Assembly (NCBI RefSeq): GCF_004151105.1
Contig: NZ_PHRF01000034.1
Span: 1 to 64,000 of the forward strand
Reading direction: 5' to 3'
Length of the DNA: 64,000 nucleotides
Source of the DNA: Streptomyces sp. L-9-10
GTDB taxonomy: Bacteria > Actinomycetota > Actinomycetes > Streptomycetales > Streptomycetaceae
Shown here: positions 26,389 to 33,715 of the stretch, piece by piece
Layout: each line of letters opens with the position of its first letter
Numbering within the stretch: the first letter of the stretch is position 1
The notes under the pieces: generated by a model
Database searches by the model: none
What the model was told of the DNA's origin: nothing
What the model saw: only the letters and a program-made list of their open reading frames with translations
Made by a program: the position numbers and the translations under genes

Positions 26389-27350
26389 GGGGATTCTCCT
26401 CGTGTGAGCAGGTCAGCGAATGCTGCGGACATCTCCAGTCCGGTCCTCTGCTCCAGCCACGCCCATTGGCCGTTGGGGTTCAGCTCCAGCCACCAGTAGT
26501 CACCCTCCCGGTCCACGGCGAGGTCAAAGCTCCCGGACGCCAGGCCGAAGTGGTCCAGGCAGGCGAGGAGCGCCTTGTTCACGTGGTCGGGCAGCTCGAC
26601 CACGGTGTAGGTGTGGGCGGCGTAGTCCCTGCGCCAGTCGAGCAAACAGGAGTCGATCCGTACGGTGAAGGTTCGCCGGCCGATCACCAGCACCCGCACG
26701 TCGGCGACCTTGTCCACGCGGGCCTGGAACAGGTGTGGCGTCACGCTCACGCTGTCATCGATCTCGGCGGCGGAGACCGGGTCCGCCCACCCCGTCACCG
26801 GGACTCCGTCGCGGTCGTACGGGGTCCACCGCAGCGTTTTGTAGATCACCTGTCCGTGGGCGGTGATGAATTCGCGCGCCTCACCCGGATCGTTGGTCAC
26901 GAGCGTCGGCGGCACGGTGAGGCCGAGCCGTTGGGCGAGGGCAAGTTGAGCGGGCTTGTAATCGGCGGCCGAGTTGCGGAGCGGATGGTTGACCCACAGC
27001 GGACCGTCAAGGGCGTAAAGGGTGCCCCCGAGTCCGTAACGGACCTGCGCGGCAGCGAACCGCGCATCGTCGCCGGTCAAGTGCTGGAAGGTGGGCCAGG
27101 CGGGACGGCGCCAGTACACCGCCCGCAATTGGGCCAGGCCGACGGTTCTCGACAGGGTACGTATCCGCCCGGCCACCGGGGCCGGGCGGATACCGAACCG
27201 GGCCGAGACAGTCAGGCTCGCGCCGATGTCGGCGGGGTTGAATCTGACCACCGGCACATTTCGCCGGTTGAGTTCGGTGATCACCATGTCGGCGGTGACG
27301 TCATCCGCCTCGGTGGCCACCAGCACCGGCCTCTCATGGGTCGCCGACAT
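26385..27350 (-). CDS. tgmB: ATP-grasp ribosomal peptide maturase
   Basis: A 321-residue ATP-grasp ligase of the SAV_5884 type (TIGR04187). These enzymes join side-chain hydroxyls or amines of a precursor peptide to Asp/Glu carboxylates using ATP. Visible motifs are the N-terminal VLVATEADDVTADMVITEL, the ATP-binding Lys in VIYKTLRWTPYD, and the metal-binding ELNPNGQWAWLE near the C-terminus. The start ATG shares a base with the precursor stop (TGATG), so it is translationally coupled to tgmA. The cluster is on the minus strand inside the 9.8-kb island. Confidence 0.9.
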   Translation of the reverse strand: MSATHERPVLVATEADDVTADMVITELNRRNVPVVRFNPADIGASLTVSARFGIRPAPVAGRIRTLSRTVGLAQLRAVYWRRPAWPTFQHLTGDDARFAAAQVRYGLGGTLYALDGPLWVNHPLRNSAADYKPAQLALAQRLGLTVPPTLVTNDPGEAREFITAHGQVIYKTLRWTPYDRDGVPVTGWADPVSAAEIDDSVSVTPHLFQARVDKVADVRVLVIGRRTFTVRIDSCLLDWRRDYAAHTYTVVELPDHVNKALLACLDHFGLASGSFDLAVDREGDYWWLELNPNGQWAWLEQRTGLEMSAAFADLLTRGESP

Positions 27351-27634
27351 CAGTCCTGCTGGCTGTCCTGGTCGTGGCCCTGATCGTTCTGCGAGTCCGA
27401 ATTGGTGGTCGTGGAGGTCTCGGTGCCGGAACTGGTGCCGTGCTTGCCCATCTCGACCACCCGGCCGGACCGGTCGCGAAATACGCCGACCTGCGTGGCG
27501 GGATCGATGATGACTGTGGCGTGCGGGCGGCGAACAGTGATCGGATACGGAGCGAGGCGGCCGGCCCCCCAAGGGCGGGCGGTGGTGAGGTGCGTGGCAG
27601 ACGTGGTGCTTTCGGTTCCGGTGGCCGCGGTCAT
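27350..27634 (-). CDS. tgmA: ATP-grasp target peptide precursor (graspetide-type RiPP)
   Basis: A 94-residue precursor of the TIGR04186 type. The leader carries RPWGAGRLAPYPITV (about residues 20-34) and a beta-like stretch ATVIIDPATQVGVF that probably binds the ligase. After VVEMGKHG comes a likely core: a Thr/Ser run (GTSSGTETSTTTNS) followed by an Asp/Gln tail (DSQNDQGHDQDSQQD). Thr and Ser can supply hydroxyls and Asp the carboxylates for ester links. GGAAGGGG precedes the ATG. It is first in tgmABC. Product structure is not known from sequence. Confidence 0.87.
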   Translation of the reverse strand: MTAATGTESTTSATHLTTARPWGAGRLAPYPITVRRPHATVIIDPATQVGVFRDRSGRVVEMGKHGTSSGTETSTTTNSDSQNDQGHDQDSQQD

Positions 27635-27694
27635 GCCGCGTCCCCTTCCTCTCGTCGGTCCCGGCCCGGTTGGGCTCGGGAAGGACGTTAGAGA

Positions 27695-27765
27695 CGCAAC
27701 GTTGCGATCACCACGGATATTTCTTGAGTTTTCTCAATCAAGGCCACATTTTCTTGTTTTTTCTC
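27695..27765. promoter_or_regulatory. Operator-like repeats between tgmA and the DUF6879 gene
   Basis: This divergent gap contains a perfect 12-bp palindrome CGCAACGTTGCG (27695-27706). It also has two direct 16-base copies, TTTCTTGAGTTTTCTC (27720-27735) and TTTCTTGTTTTTTCTC (27750-27765), 14 of 16 bases alike and exactly 30 bp apart. The first copy contains TTGAG-TTTT-CTCAA. The stretch is strikingly AT-rich for this genome. It probably binds one of the island's XRE regulators. Confidence 0.65.
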
Positions 27766-27845
27766 GCATGGTTGGCTGCATCCTGTCTCGTGAGCCCACA
27801 GGTTCAGTGATGCTGGTGGCTCGGCCCCAGCGGAAGGACTCGACC

Positions 27846-28601
27846 ATGGCTCGACGGCTGCGCTTCAACGGCACGGACAGCAAGAACGGCGGCTGTCCCG
27901 CACTGCATGAGGACATCGATTCAGGCGAGTGGATCGTCCAGGGCAAACCACTCACGGACCCCGAAGAAACCGCCCAGCTCCAGCACTTCACGGCCGGGGA
28001 GTCCGCGATCGTCGTGCCGCGAGAACTGCTCGTACACTTCGGTCCCAAGGAGATCGGCCGCGTGCCCCAGATGATCAGCTTGGAAGAATTCGACCGGCTC
28101 TTCGAGACGTTCGAACATTCGGCGTGGCGGCTCGAAACGCGGCGCGGCTATGCCTCCGACCGAGAAGACGAGACCTACCGAGAGTTCGTGGAGACGGGCA
28201 CCGTGCAGTGGGATCTCGATGACGAGTGGTGCACGAACATGCGTCATCAGACATCACAAGGAAAGCGCGTCGGCAGGGTCCGCATCGTGGACAACCCGCC
28301 GACTACCGGGCAGTTGTACCTTCTCGACAACGCGCGGCGCAACGCGGCCACAGGTGAGGAGATGCGCAACCTGTGGCGTGCGGACGCCGACCGGCTGCGG
28401 CTGCCCGCCGAAGACTTCTGGATCTTCGATTCACGGATGATCGCACTGCTTCACTTCGACGACGTGGACAACCTCCTCAGCGTTGAAGCGATCACGGATC
28501 CGGTTGAGGTCAACCGCTACGCCCAGACGCGTGACGCAGCCTTGCATCACGCCATCCGTTACGACGAGTTCGCGGTGCAGGTGGCTGCGGCAGAACAGTG
28601 A
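27846..28601 (+). CDS. DUF6879 family protein with extra N-terminal domain
   Basis: A 251-residue protein. The C-terminal 175 residues, from MISLEEFDRLFETFEHSAWR to the end, match the DUF6879 layout, with DFWIFDSRMIALLHF as a marker. The first 75 residues (with GGCPALHEDIDSGEWIVQG) form a separate small domain found elsewhere as a stand-alone protein, so this appears to be a fusion. GGAAGGA precedes the ATG by 7 bases. DUF6879 proteins are usually encoded before an XRE regulator, as here. It is divergent from tgmA. Molecular role unknown, possibly partner or antagonist of the regulator. Confidence 0.78.
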   Translation: MARRLRFNGTDSKNGGCPALHEDIDSGEWIVQGKPLTDPEETAQLQHFTAGESAIVVPRELLVHFGPKEIGRVPQMISLEEFDRLFETFEHSAWRLETRRGYASDREDETYREFVETGTVQWDLDDEWCTNMRHQTSQGKRVGRVRIVDNPPTTGQLYLLDNARRNAATGEEMRNLWRADADRLRLPAEDFWIFDSRMIALLHFDDVDNLLSVEAITDPVEVNRYAQTRDAALHHAIRYDEFAVQVAAAEQ

Positions 28602-28611
28602 GCATGAACCG

Positions 28612-29461
28612 GTGAGTACGGACTACCAGCAAGCGCGGGTCGCCCTTGGAGTACGGCTCCGTGAACTCCGTCTCTCGGGACCCGACGGTCGGCTCACCGG
28701 TTCGCAATTGGCGGCGCTTCTCGGCTGGCCGAACTCGAAGATCAGCAAGTTGGAGCACGGACGGCAGACCGCAACCCCCGAGGACCTGCGAGCATGGGCG
28801 GAAGCGACCGGGCACCCCGACGCATACGACGAACTCGCGTCACGGCTCCGGGGTTTCGAGTCTCACATCCGGTCGTGGCGGCGGCAGCTCGCCAACGGGC
28901 ACCGGCCTGTGCAAGATACGTGGAACACGCAGGTTGACCGGTCCCATACCATCCGCGTTTGGGAAGAGTCCGTTGTCGCAGGCATGCTGCAGACCCCCGA
29001 CTATGCGCACCACATATTCACCCTGTACGCGGAACTCCACGGGACCACGCCGGACACCGAGGCTGCGGTCCGGTCCAGGACGAAGCGTCAGGAATGGCTG
29101 TACCGGTCGGGCAGAAAGCTACGCGTCATCATGTGGGAGGCCGCCCTGCACGCCTTGGTCTGTCCGCCCCCCGTACTCGCAACGCAGTTGGACAGGCTGG
29201 CCGGCGTCATGGGTATGGACACAGTGGAACTCGGTATCGTTCCTTTCAGCGCCTCGCTCAAGATCCCGGCCGCAAACGGATTCTGGATCTTCGATGACCG
29301 GCTTGTTATTACCGAGGACTGGCATGGAATTGTGGGTGGACGACAACGTCGGCCTCGCCACGTACCTCAGGGTGTGGGACACGCTGAACGAATCCGCGGT
29401 CTATGACGCTGAAGCCCACCGCATCATCACGCGAGCGGCCCGGATGCTTTCCACGCAATGA
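28612..29461 (+). pseudogene. XRE family regulator with DUF5753 domain, frameshifted
   Basis: The N-terminal helix-turn-helix (GSQLAALLGWPNSKISKLEH) and the DUF5753 ligand domain (SVVAGMLQTPDYAHHIF) read well in one frame to NGFWIFDDRLVITEDWH at about 29325. The expected ending, ELWVDDNVGLATYLRVWDTL to RAARMLSTQ, continues in the next frame to the stop at 29461. One extra base, or two lost, near 29324-29327 breaks it. In the original frame it ends at 29406 with an unrelated tail. It starts with GTG 10 bases after the DUF6879 stop. It may be inactive, or the break may be a sequencing error. Confidence 0.82.
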
Positions 29462-29547
29462 CGTGTGGGATGGGCCCACTCCGCTGCTGGTGGCACTGGG
29501 GAGGCGATCCGGGGCGAGCCCTCTTCGTGGTTCTTGGGGTTTCTGGC

Positions 29548-29760
29548 TCAGGCGGTACGACTCGGCCGATCGGCCTTGACGCCACTGAGGAACGTGGTGA
29601 ACGCAGTGGTGGTGACGGCGATCCGGGGACCGTGCGGGATCTTGGAGTCGCGGATGCCGGTGGTGGCGTTCGTGACGGCCACCTCGACGCAATTGTCGCC
29701 GCCTGAGCTGAAGCTGCTCTTGACCCAGCGGACGGCTTTCGGGTCAGCCTTGCTACTCAA
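29548..29760 (-). CDS. DUF397 domain protein
   Basis: A 70-residue DUF397 protein with the family marks WVKSSFSSGGDNCVEVAV and IRDSKIPHGPRIAVTTTAF. Such small proteins are encoded with XRE/DUF5753 regulators in streptomycetes and are thought to bind or antagonise them. The start is TTG at 29760, shown by AAGGAGG 6 bases upstream and a TTGA overlap with the regulator stop. Confidence 0.88.
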   Translation of the reverse strand: MSSKADPKAVRWVKSSFSSGGDNCVEVAVTNATTGIRDSKIPHGPRIAVTTTAFTTFLSGVKADRPSRTA

Positions 29761-30623
29761 GCTTCCTCCTTGATGAGGCCCTTGATGAACTCGCGTGACG
29801 CCGGAATGTCCAACGCCCGCGCACGCAGGTGGTTGAGCGCGACGTCGTAGCGTCCCACGTGTTCATCTTCCTCCAAGTAGAGGGAACTCGTCAGTGGCTC
29901 CAGCACGACCAGCGGGTCGCCCGCGTCGAACCGGAACAAGGTGAACGTTCCGTCGATACCCGCGTGGACGCCGACGCTGAACGGGAGCACCTGCACATCC
30001 ACGCCGGGAAGTGCCTCAGAAACGTCGAGTAGGTGACGCAGCTGGCCCGCGAGCACCTGTGCCCCTCCCATGGCCCGGCGTAGCGCGGCTTCGTCCAGTA
30101 CGCACCACATGGACAGAGGACGCTCACGTCGGAGCGCCTGCTGGCGCTTCATGCGCAGTTCCACGAATGTGCGCACCTCGCGCGCGGTTCCCCACTTGCC
30201 GCTGCCTTCAACTACCGCGTACGCGTACTCCGGTGTCTGCAACAGTCCCGGAATCAGCTGGGCCGCGTAGCAGTCCGTGTGCACGGCGAGTTCTTCGAGT
30301 TCGAGGTAGTCGGCGAAGGGGTCGCGGACGGCATCGCGGTACTGGTCGAACAGATTGGTACGTCGTGACGACGAAGCCTGCGCGGCCAACTGCCGGATCT
30401 CCTGTATCCGCTGCTCGTCCCGTACCTCGTATGCCTGAAAGTATTTGTCCAACGAGGTTGCGGGGACTCGCTGCTTGCCGTTCTCGATCTTGCTCAGCGC
30501 GGAGGGACCGGAGAGCCCCAGCAGCTTCACCGCGTCCGGCAGGTTGAGGCCGGATCGCTGTCGCAACGTACGTAGCGCCAAGCCGAGTCGACGACGCATC
30601 AGGTTTGGACGGGCATCTGCCAT
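29757..30623 (-). CDS. XRE family transcriptional regulator with DUF5753 domain
   Basis: A 288-residue regulator. The helix-turn-helix is within LPDAVKLLGLSGPSALSKIE (about 28-47). The DUF5753 part carries the marker AAQLIPGLLQTPEYAYAVV (about 120-138), and the ending is ASREFIKGLIKEEA. It is translationally coupled to the DUF397 protein and forms the usual Scr1-like pair. It is divergent from the broken small genes to its right and may bind the repeats at 30701-30732. Confidence 0.88.
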   Translation of the reverse strand: MADARPNLMRRRLGLALRTLRQRSGLNLPDAVKLLGLSGPSALSKIENGKQRVPATSLDKYFQAYEVRDEQRIQEIRQLAAQASSSRRTNLFDQYRDAVRDPFADYLELEELAVHTDCYAAQLIPGLLQTPEYAYAVVEGSGKWGTAREVRTFVELRMKRQQALRRERPLSMWCVLDEAALRRAMGGAQVLAGQLRHLLDVSEALPGVDVQVLPFSVGVHAGIDGTFTLFRFDAGDPLVVLEPLTSSLYLEEDEHVGRYDVALNHLRARALDIPASREFIKGLIKEEA

Positions 30624-30700
30624 GCGTTGGTCACCGCCTCTCTCGGGCTGGACTTTACACAGGTAGCGGAGTCTTGCATGTGCCGATTCCTCACATTATT

Positions 30701-30732
30701 TAGAAACTTGACTGACCCACTTGCCTAGAAAC
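30701..30732. promoter_or_regulatory. Paired TAGAAAC repeats upstream of the XRE/DUF397 pair
   Basis: TAGAAAC occurs at 30701-30707 and again at 30726-30732, each followed by a YTT, in an AT-rich part of the divergent gap 30624-30855. Spacing is 25 bp start to start. This could be the operator of the regulator encoded at 29757-30623. Confidence 0.4.
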
Positions 30733-30855
30733 CTTTCTCGGCATCATGCTCATTGTGTCACGCATGGTGACCCTCCTGAGACGCGAAGTGAACTTTGATC
30801 GCGTGCCCGTCAGGTCGGGTCGACATGAGCCGCTATGCGAAAGGAAGTTGAAGAC

Positions 30856-30960
30856 GTGATCAGTTCCCTTGCTCATGCACTCGTCTTGCTGCCCGCCCTG
30901 TTGACGAAGCCGCGCCGCTGGCATCGTGCGAGCGCGTACGGCCCGGAGGTGATCCGGTGA
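30856..30960 (+). CDS. Small ORF, 34 residues
   Basis: A short ORF with a hydrophobic first half (LAHALVLLPALL) and a basic second half (TKPRRWHRAS). AAGGAAG lies 8 bases before the GTG start, and the stop overlaps the start of the next small gene as GTGA. It may be a shortened member of a streptomycete small-protein family found before XRE systems. The ribosome site and overlap are the only support. Confidence 0.4.
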   Translation: MISSLAHALVLLPALLTKPRRWHRASAYGPEVIR

Positions 30961-31283
30961 ACATCGACGGACGCCCGCTGCGGCTGCTCCCCTGGACCGA
31001 CGAAGACGGTCGGCCCTGCTAGCTCTCGACGGACGGCACCGGCACCGGCCCTGTGTCCAGGCTCGCCGACCGGATCGAAGCCGTTCAGCTCGCCCAGGCA
31101 TTCAGGCTGCACGAACAGGCGCTGGACGAGCTCGCGGAATCCGGGCCGGGGGCCCTGGAAGTCGACTGTCTGACAGCCCGGTTGGCGGACGCGTTGGGGG
31201 ACGTGTTGGTCATCACGCAGAGCAGAGGCGTCCGCCTCGGCCTGCCAGTGTGCGGAGTCGAAGACTGCCCCGACGTCACATAG
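30957..31283 (+). pseudogene. Small conserved protein interrupted by an amber codon
   Basis: From GTG 30957 (GGAGG 7 bases upstream) the frame reads V-N-I-D-G-R-P-L-R-L-L-P-W-T-D-E-D-G-R-P-C, then TAG at 31020-31022. It continues in the same frame with LSTDGTGTGPVSRLADRIEA to the stop at 31281. I recall a 100-residue streptomycete family with C-Y-L-S-T-D at this spot, so a TAC tyrosine codon has become TAG. The rest of the frame is open and well conserved, so the change is recent. Restart at GTG 31053 is possible. Confidence 0.72.
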
Positions 31284-31383
31284 ACCGACACGTAGAAGGC
31301 CCCGGTGGGCCCACCGTCCACCAGGGGCCGGTGCGTTGACGTCATCATGGCCTAGATGGTGAAGCCCTTCACGGAGGTCCGCA

Positions 31384-31911
31384 GTGGCGATGGAACCGAC
31401 GTTTGACGAGCTGTTCCGGCTCGCCAATCGGTCGGCGGTGCACCTGGAGATGCGGGACGGCTACATGAGGTCGGATCCGCGATTTATCGCCTGGCAGCAG
31501 GACAGGCGCACTATCCCTGCCGACAGTGATCCGGATCGCCGCCCTTGGCTGGGGTTGATGCGTGAGATTACGAGCCGCGGCGTAGCGGTTCGCCGGGCTC
31601 GGATCGTCTCCGAGCCGATCAGTGACTACATCCGGTTCGAGCACCACATGACGGCCGGTAACGCCGCCGGCGGCGAGCAGGTTCGTTGGCTTCCCCGCCG
31701 CCGGGCTTCGGATCTGGCCCTCCCCGGCAATGACTTCTGGCTGTTTGACGACAGTCTGGTCGTGTTTCTCCATTTCACCGGAGAAGGGGAACTCTCCCCA
31801 GAGGGGGACGAGGAGCGCACGGCCGATCCTGGCGTTGCACAGCTCTGTTCGGCGGCCTTCGAGGCGGTCTGGGAACGGGCGGTGCCGCACGAGGAGTACA
31901 GGCCGTCCTGA
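31384..31911 (+). CDS. DUF6879 family protein
   Basis: A 175-residue single-domain DUF6879 protein: FDELFRLANRSAVHLEMRDG at the start, DYIRFEHHMTAGNAAGGEQV in the middle and DFWLFDDSLVVFLHF near the end. GGAGG sits 6 bases before the GTG at 31384. It lies 47 bases before an XRE regulator, the usual order for this pair. Function unknown; possibly a regulator partner. Confidence 0.83.
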   Translation: MAMEPTFDELFRLANRSAVHLEMRDGYMRSDPRFIAWQQDRRTIPADSDPDRRPWLGLMREITSRGVAVRRARIVSEPISDYIRFEHHMTAGNAAGGEQVRWLPRRRASDLALPGNDFWLFDDSLVVFLHFTGEGELSPEGDEERTADPGVAQLCSAAFEAVWERAVPHEEYRPS

Positions 31912-31958
31912 GCTGCGAGTGCAACCTGAGCTACGAGTGAAACAGGCACACTTCTCCT

Positions 31959-32813
31959 GTGGCCCCGTCGTCGCCGTCATCGAGCGTCCAGCAAGCCAAG
32001 GAAGCCCTCGGATCGCGCCTGCGTGAGATCCGGAAGGACTCCGGCATGACGGCACGGGCTTTGGCGGCGGCGGCCGGGTGGCACGAGTCCAAGACCTCGC
32101 GCATCGAGAACGGCAGGACACCGCCCTCCGACGCCGACATCCGCGTCTGGACAAGGCTGTGCGACGCGGAGGACCAGACCGCTGACCTCATCGCCACGGT
32201 CCGTGGCATCGAGGGCATGTACGTCGAGTGGAGGCGCCTGGAGAGGGGCGGCCTCCGGCAGGTGCAGCAGTCTGTGCTGCCGCTCTTCGAGAGAACCCGG
32301 CGCTTCCGCTTCTACCAGTCTTGGGTCATTCCCGGTCTCCTGCAAACTCCCGACTACACCCGTGCCGTACTCAACACGGTGGTTGCCCTGCGGGATGCTC
32401 CGGATGACGTTGACGCCGCTGTCGCGGTGCGAATGGAACGTCAACGCGTCCTTCGCTCAGGCCATCAGGGATTCGCCATGCTCGTGGAGGAGTGGGTTCT
32501 CCGCACAGTGATCGGCGACGCCCGCATCATGAGCGGCCAACTCGGCCATCTCATCGCGGTGGCATCCCAACCATCCGTGAGTCTCGGTGTCATCCCCATG
32601 GGGACCGAGCGGGGTAATGCGTGGCCGGCCGAGTCCTTTTCCCTCTTCGACGACGTACGGGCATCGGTGGAACTGGTGTCGGCGAATCTGACGGTGACGC
32701 AGCCGCGTGAAGTCGCCGAGTATGTACGTACGTTCAAAGAGCTCTCCAGCATCGCGGTCTACGGAGCGAACGCCCGCAAGTTGATCACTGCCGCAATCGA
32801 CGCGCTCGGGTGA
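31959..32813 (+). CDS. XRE family transcriptional regulator with DUF5753 domain
   Basis: A 284-residue regulator with helix-turn-helix ARALAAAAGWHESKTSRIEN (about 30-50) and DUF5753 domain containing SWVIPGLLQTPDYTRAVLN (about 122-140). It is intact, ending in ANARKLITAAIDALG. The GTG at 31959 has no clear ribosome site. It follows a DUF6879 gene and precedes a DUF397-like gene, so it is the core of the second intact regulatory set in the island. Confidence 0.87.
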   Translation: MAPSSPSSSVQQAKEALGSRLREIRKDSGMTARALAAAAGWHESKTSRIENGRTPPSDADIRVWTRLCDAEDQTADLIATVRGIEGMYVEWRRLERGGLRQVQQSVLPLFERTRRFRFYQSWVIPGLLQTPDYTRAVLNTVVALRDAPDDVDAAVAVRMERQRVLRSGHQGFAMLVEEWVLRTVIGDARIMSGQLGHLIAVASQPSVSLGVIPMGTERGNAWPAESFSLFDDVRASVELVSANLTVTQPREVAEYVRTFKELSSIAVYGANARKLITAAIDALG

Positions 32814-32911
32814 ATCCGCGCAAGTCCGTAGAAGTTCATTGAGGCTCGTAGAGCCATAGGCCGATGCTCTACCTCACGTCAGTAAGCGTTACGCAGCGCG
32901 AGGTGATCACT

Positions 32912-33181
32912 GTGGCAACTGTGGCAAAAGCCGAGACCGAACCGCTCAACGCCATCTACTGCCTCCCTACCGAAGGAGCAGAGTTCGAGAACTTCTGCGG
33001 AGGCAACCTGGGTGGCGAGCACGAGTCGTGTGTCGAAGTCGGTGCGATCCCGGGCGCGACGCCTTCGTACGTCCTCCACGACAGCAAGCCCGAGGGCGCC
33101 GGTCGCGAGCTCCGCTTCACCGAGAAGGAGCTCAATGACTTCGCCATCGGGTGGGTCAGGAAGCACGGCCTCATCCTCTGA
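32912..33181 (+). CDS. DUF397-like small protein
   Basis: An 89-residue protein with EFENFCGGNLGGEHESCVEV, YVLHDSKPEGAGRELRFTEK and ELNDFAIGWVRKHG, the DUF397 pattern (a Cys-x-E-V strand, then D-S-K-P, then a helix). The start GTG at 32912 is fixed by an exceptionally good ribosome site, GAGGTGATC, 8 bases upstream; a longer frame from 32864 is less likely. Partner of the XRE regulator just upstream. Confidence 0.8.
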   Translation: MATVAKAETEPLNAIYCLPTEGAEFENFCGGNLGGEHESCVEVGAIPGATPSYVLHDSKPEGAGRELRFTEKELNDFAIGWVRKHGLIL

Positions 33182-33239
33182 TTCGGCTTCCTTCTCCAGC
33201 CGCACCGCATGCGGCCCGAGACACCCAAGAAAGGCACGG

Positions 33240-33689
33240 ATGAGCTGGTCAGGACACTGGCATGGGTACGGCCCCTGGACCGGCGGCAGGGACGCCTACG
33301 GGCAGGAGGGACTACGCCGCCCAGGGGCACACCCCAACGACGAGCAGACCCGTGCGTTCCTCGCCTCCACGATGCCGCCGATGCAGACCGGTCACTGGCT
33401 GATGCGCCGGAGCCAGACGTCGGCGGACCGTGCATGGACGGATCTCGCCGACGCCGTGGACTGGCTGAAGAAGACCTACGGAGCCAACCTGCCCGTGGAG
33501 CGTGAGGGCGGCAAGCAGGCGTACATCGACTTGGACACGAAGGTCGACTATGCCGAGGTCGCACTCGAACGAGGCAGTGATGCCGTCTGGGTCCACTACA
33601 CCAAGTCCTCGAATCTGGTGTCGTTCTCAGTCGTGTGCTGCCCCCATCGCTTCCTCCCCGAGATCCCGTGCCCGATGCCGCCCCTCTGA
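33240..33689 (+). CDS. Hypothetical protein, 149 residues
   Basis: I do not recognise this protein. It begins with a Gly/Trp-rich stretch (MSWSGHWHGYGPWTGG). A helical middle follows (ADRAWTDLADAVDWLKKTYG) and a strand-rich end (VDYAEVALERGSDAVWVHYT, then SFSVVCCPHRFLPE). Coding bias is normal and a purine-rich AAGAAAGG precedes the ATG. It lies between the DUF397 gene and the JmjC-type gene, 26 bases before the latter, so the two may be co-transcribed. Confidence 0.65.
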   Translation: MSWSGHWHGYGPWTGGRDAYGQEGLRRPGAHPNDEQTRAFLASTMPPMQTGHWLMRRSQTSADRAWTDLADAVDWLKKTYGANLPVEREGGKQAYIDLDTKVDYAEVALERGSDAVWVHYTKSSNLVSFSVVCCPHRFLPEIPCPMPPL

Positions 33690-33715
33690 CCGCTCAGCGG
33701 GTGGGAAAGGACGCC

